A stretch of DNA of 64,000 nt from Cryptomeria japonica. Lineage: Eukaryota; Streptophyta; Pinopsida; Cupressales; Cupressaceae. The number at the start of each line of letters is the position of its first letter. Position 1 is the stretch's first letter. A program made the position numbers and the translations under genes. Positions 61,884 to 64,000 of this stretch are shown here, one piece after another. The stretch covers positions 244,031,924-244,095,923 of the forward strand of contig NC_081409.1 of the NCBI RefSeq assembly GCF_030272615.1, written 5' to 3'. The notes beneath the pieces are model-generated. The model had not been told where the DNA came from, made no database searches, and saw nothing but the letters and a program-made list of their open reading frames with translations.

Positions 61884-62962
61884 ATGGCAACCAAAATTTT
61901 CAGGAAGGAGAATCTGAAACTTGATGGAACTAACTATGGTATATGGAAGATCAGAATGGAGACACATCCGAATTGCATTGGAAGAGATATATGGGAAGTT
62001 ACAAAGAATGGCTATATTGGTCCTACTACGAATCAACCTAATCCATCAACATTGGGTAAAGATCAAGAGAATGATTGCAAAGCAAGAGAAGCACTTCTGA
62101 GCGTATTATCATATCAGCAAATCATGGGATTATCAGACCGATCTACTGCTAAAGCTATTTGGGATAAATTGGAGACATTGAATGAAAGAGATACCACTAT
62201 CAAAATTGCAAAACTAGAATGTTACAAGTCAGGTATGAAAATTTGAAAATGGAAGAAGATGAAATAATTTATGCTTTTATGGAAAGAGTTAATGAAACTA
62301 TTTTAGGAATACAATGTTGTGGAGGATCCTTAAGTGAAGATGAAATTGTTTCTATAGTTTTAAGATTTTTTCCACCGACATACAAAATGAAAGTAACTTC
62401 TATTAATGAGTTGAGAACAATGCCTAATACATCAGTATCTAGAGATACCTTGGTTGGAAAACTTTCAACATTTGAGCTTGAGAAATTTGGTCTTGTTGCT
62501 ACATTTAAGACTAATTTAGCCTTCAAAGCATCATCATCTGCATCATCATCATCATCATCTAACAAATCTGATTGGAAAGCACTTTATGCAAAAGAAATTG
62601 AAGATATCAGAAGGGAAAATGAAGAACTGGAAGAACTTGAAGCACTATTTGCAAGGAAAATCCCTAAAGGTCCAGTTGGAAGTAAGTATGAAGGTAAAGC
62701 GTCATTTAAATGTTTTAATTGCAATAAAGTTGGTCATATAGCATCTAGATGTCCTGATAGACATGCAATATTGAGAGAGGAAGCTAAAATAACATATAAG
62801 CCTAACCCCGAATATCAGAGATACAGATTTAAGAAGAACATACATAAATATTGGTACTATGTTGATGAAGGAATTACAGATGAAGAACCGGTAGACAATG
62901 GATGGGCATTTGTTGCAATAAAAGAAGATCAACCGACACCTACTGTTCCACCGGTAAAGTAG
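61884..62962 (+). pseudogene. copia gag of the 61-kb element, one frameshift
   Basis: MATKIFRKENLKLDGTNYGI starts at 61884, 43 bases after the PBS. The first frame ends at 62246. The second frame (open from 62219) carries on with VRYENLKMEEDEIIYAFMER, so a single-base loss near 62218-62222 explains the break. A Ser-rich microsatellite (62528-62562, TCATCA units) and an acidic helix precede the zinc knuckle CFNCNKVGHIASRC (about 62710). A stop at 62960-62962 separates it from the protease in the same frame. Gag forms the particle and binds RNA; this copy would give only the first 120 residues. Confidence 0.87.
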
Positions 62963-64000
62963 GCCCTAGCAGCTAAAATTGAAGAGAAAGATGAATGGAT
63001 CATAGATTCTAGATGTTCACTTCATATGACTGGTGATAAAAGTAAATTCTTATCTTTTCAGGAATATAATGGAGGTCTAGTAAGATTTGGTGATGATAAA
63101 GCTTGTTTAATCAAAGGAAAAGGCACTTTATCTTTGGATGGTAAGCACAATACTGAAAATGTTTATTATGTTGAAGGTTTGAAGCATAATCTTTTGAGTG
63201 TTGGTCAATTAGTTGAAAAGGGATTTCAATTACAGTTCGAGAATGAAAAATGCAAAATCAGAAACAAAACTGGATTGGAGATTGCAACTGGTAATCAGAC
63301 TAAAGGTAATAGCTTTCATTTGAACAATAGTGATAAGACATGCTTGATTGCACATATTGATGAAAGTTGGTTATGGCATAAGAGACTCTGTCATGTAAAT
63401 TTTGATTGCATTGTGAAAATCAGTTCAATTAAAGCAGTAAGGGATTTACCTAAGATTGTGAAACCTCATAATTCGGTATGTAAGGAATGTCATATGGGAA
63501 AGCAAGTTAGAACAGCCTTTAAGCGTATTTATGAGAAATCCAATAATGTTCTTAATTTAAATCATACTGACTTGTGTGGTCTGGCAAGAACAAGAAGTCT
63601 ACAGGGAGATAGATATTTTATGCTAATTATTGATGATCATTCTAGAATGTGTTGGGTTACTTTTCTCAGGGAGAAATCAAAGGCTTTTGGAAAATTCAAG
63701 TTATTCAAGGGAATGGTAGAGAATGGAACCGGTAAGAAAATCAAATGTTTGAGATCTGATCAAGGAGGAGAATTTACATCTAAGGAATTTAATACATTTT
63801 GTGAAGTGAATGGAATCAAAAGACAACTATCAGCACCTCAGACACATCAGCAAAATGGAATTGTAGAAAGGAAGAACAAAACTATTCTGGAAGAAGCTAA
63901 AAGCATGATATTAGAAGCAAATTTACCTCATGTGTATTGGAGAGAAGTAGTGAATACAATAGTTTACACTTTCAACAGATTTCACATCAAAGGTGAAACC
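62963..64000 (+). CDS. copia protease-integrase region, open to the window end
   Basis: The frame is open for 346 codons with no stop, in frame with the second gag part, but a TAG at 62960 precedes it, so it has no start of its own. The protease site is DSR (63005-63013) instead of the usual DSG. The GAG-pre-integrase zinc region has HKRLCH (63375) and CKECHMGK (63479). Integrase has all three catalytic residues: Asp in HTDLCG (63569), Asp in SDQGGEF (63758) and Glu in NGIVERKNK (63866), with 35 residues between the last two, the classic D,D35E spacing. The enzyme joins element cDNA to host DNA in the nucleus. Reverse transcriptase and RNase H would follow after 64000. Confidence 0.88.

Larger units (their letters stand above)
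60759..64000 (+). mobile_element. Ty1/copia retrotransposon, 5' part (runs off the window)
   Basis: A full 5' LTR (60759-61826), perfect PBS, gag and the protease-integrase part are present, and the element continues past 64000. It is inserted in the copia remnant at 58012-60758; the bases before it are CAAGA, the expected left copy of a 5-bp target duplication. It is the best preserved pol region in the window, although gag holds a frameshift and a stop lies at 62960. Confidence 0.88.

Overview
The window looks like intergenic DNA from a large, repeat-rich plant nuclear genome. The evidence is AT-rich sequence, short introns with plant-type splice sites, several nested Ty1/copia-type LTR retrotransposons that use the usual plant primer-binding site (TGGTATCAGAGC), and one decayed hAT-type DNA transposon. 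A gymnosperm is my guess from overall style, not something the sequence proves. I see no intact host gene, rRNA, tRNA or CRISPR array. Almost every long reading frame belongs to a transposable element, and nearly all are broken by stops or frameshifts.

Layout. 1-2485: non-coding. 2486-8177: copia element on the minus strand with both LTRs but most of its reverse transcriptase deleted. 8178-12961: mostly non-coding, with one AT-rich hairpin and one short anonymous frame. 12962-20786: a structurally complete 7.8 kb non-autonomous LTR element on the minus strand, flanked by a perfect 5-bp duplication (ATTAT). It carries a gag-like coiled-coil/zinc-knuckle ORF1 and a large unknown ORF2. 20853-21484: four small phase-0 exons on the plus strand, the 3' end of an unrecognised spliced gene. 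22540-23935: about 357-bp tandem repeats. 23940-25600: LTR and RNase H tail of a truncated copia. 25644-27925: 44-bp and 219-bp tandem repeats. 29040-45041: three decayed copies (minus, plus, minus) of another unknown coding element, family B. 45600-46160: duplicated spacer. 46611-49037: decayed hAT transposase. 50166-58011: a second, older copy of the 12962-20786 family, itself split by a solo LTR. 58012-60758 and 60759-64000: two nested plus-strand copia elements; the last runs off the window with a catalytically complete integrase core.

The most interesting content is a set of unrecognised proteins carried by elements that lack protease, integrase and reverse transcriptase. The ORF2 of family A (two copies) and the family B protein (three copies) share a region of similar order and spacing. 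I read them as one divergent group, perhaps distant relatives of the putative plant transposon protein domains seen in other plant retroelements. Family A shares PBS, polypurine tract, LTR ends and an internal LTR motif with the neighbouring copia elements, so copia machinery probably mobilised it.
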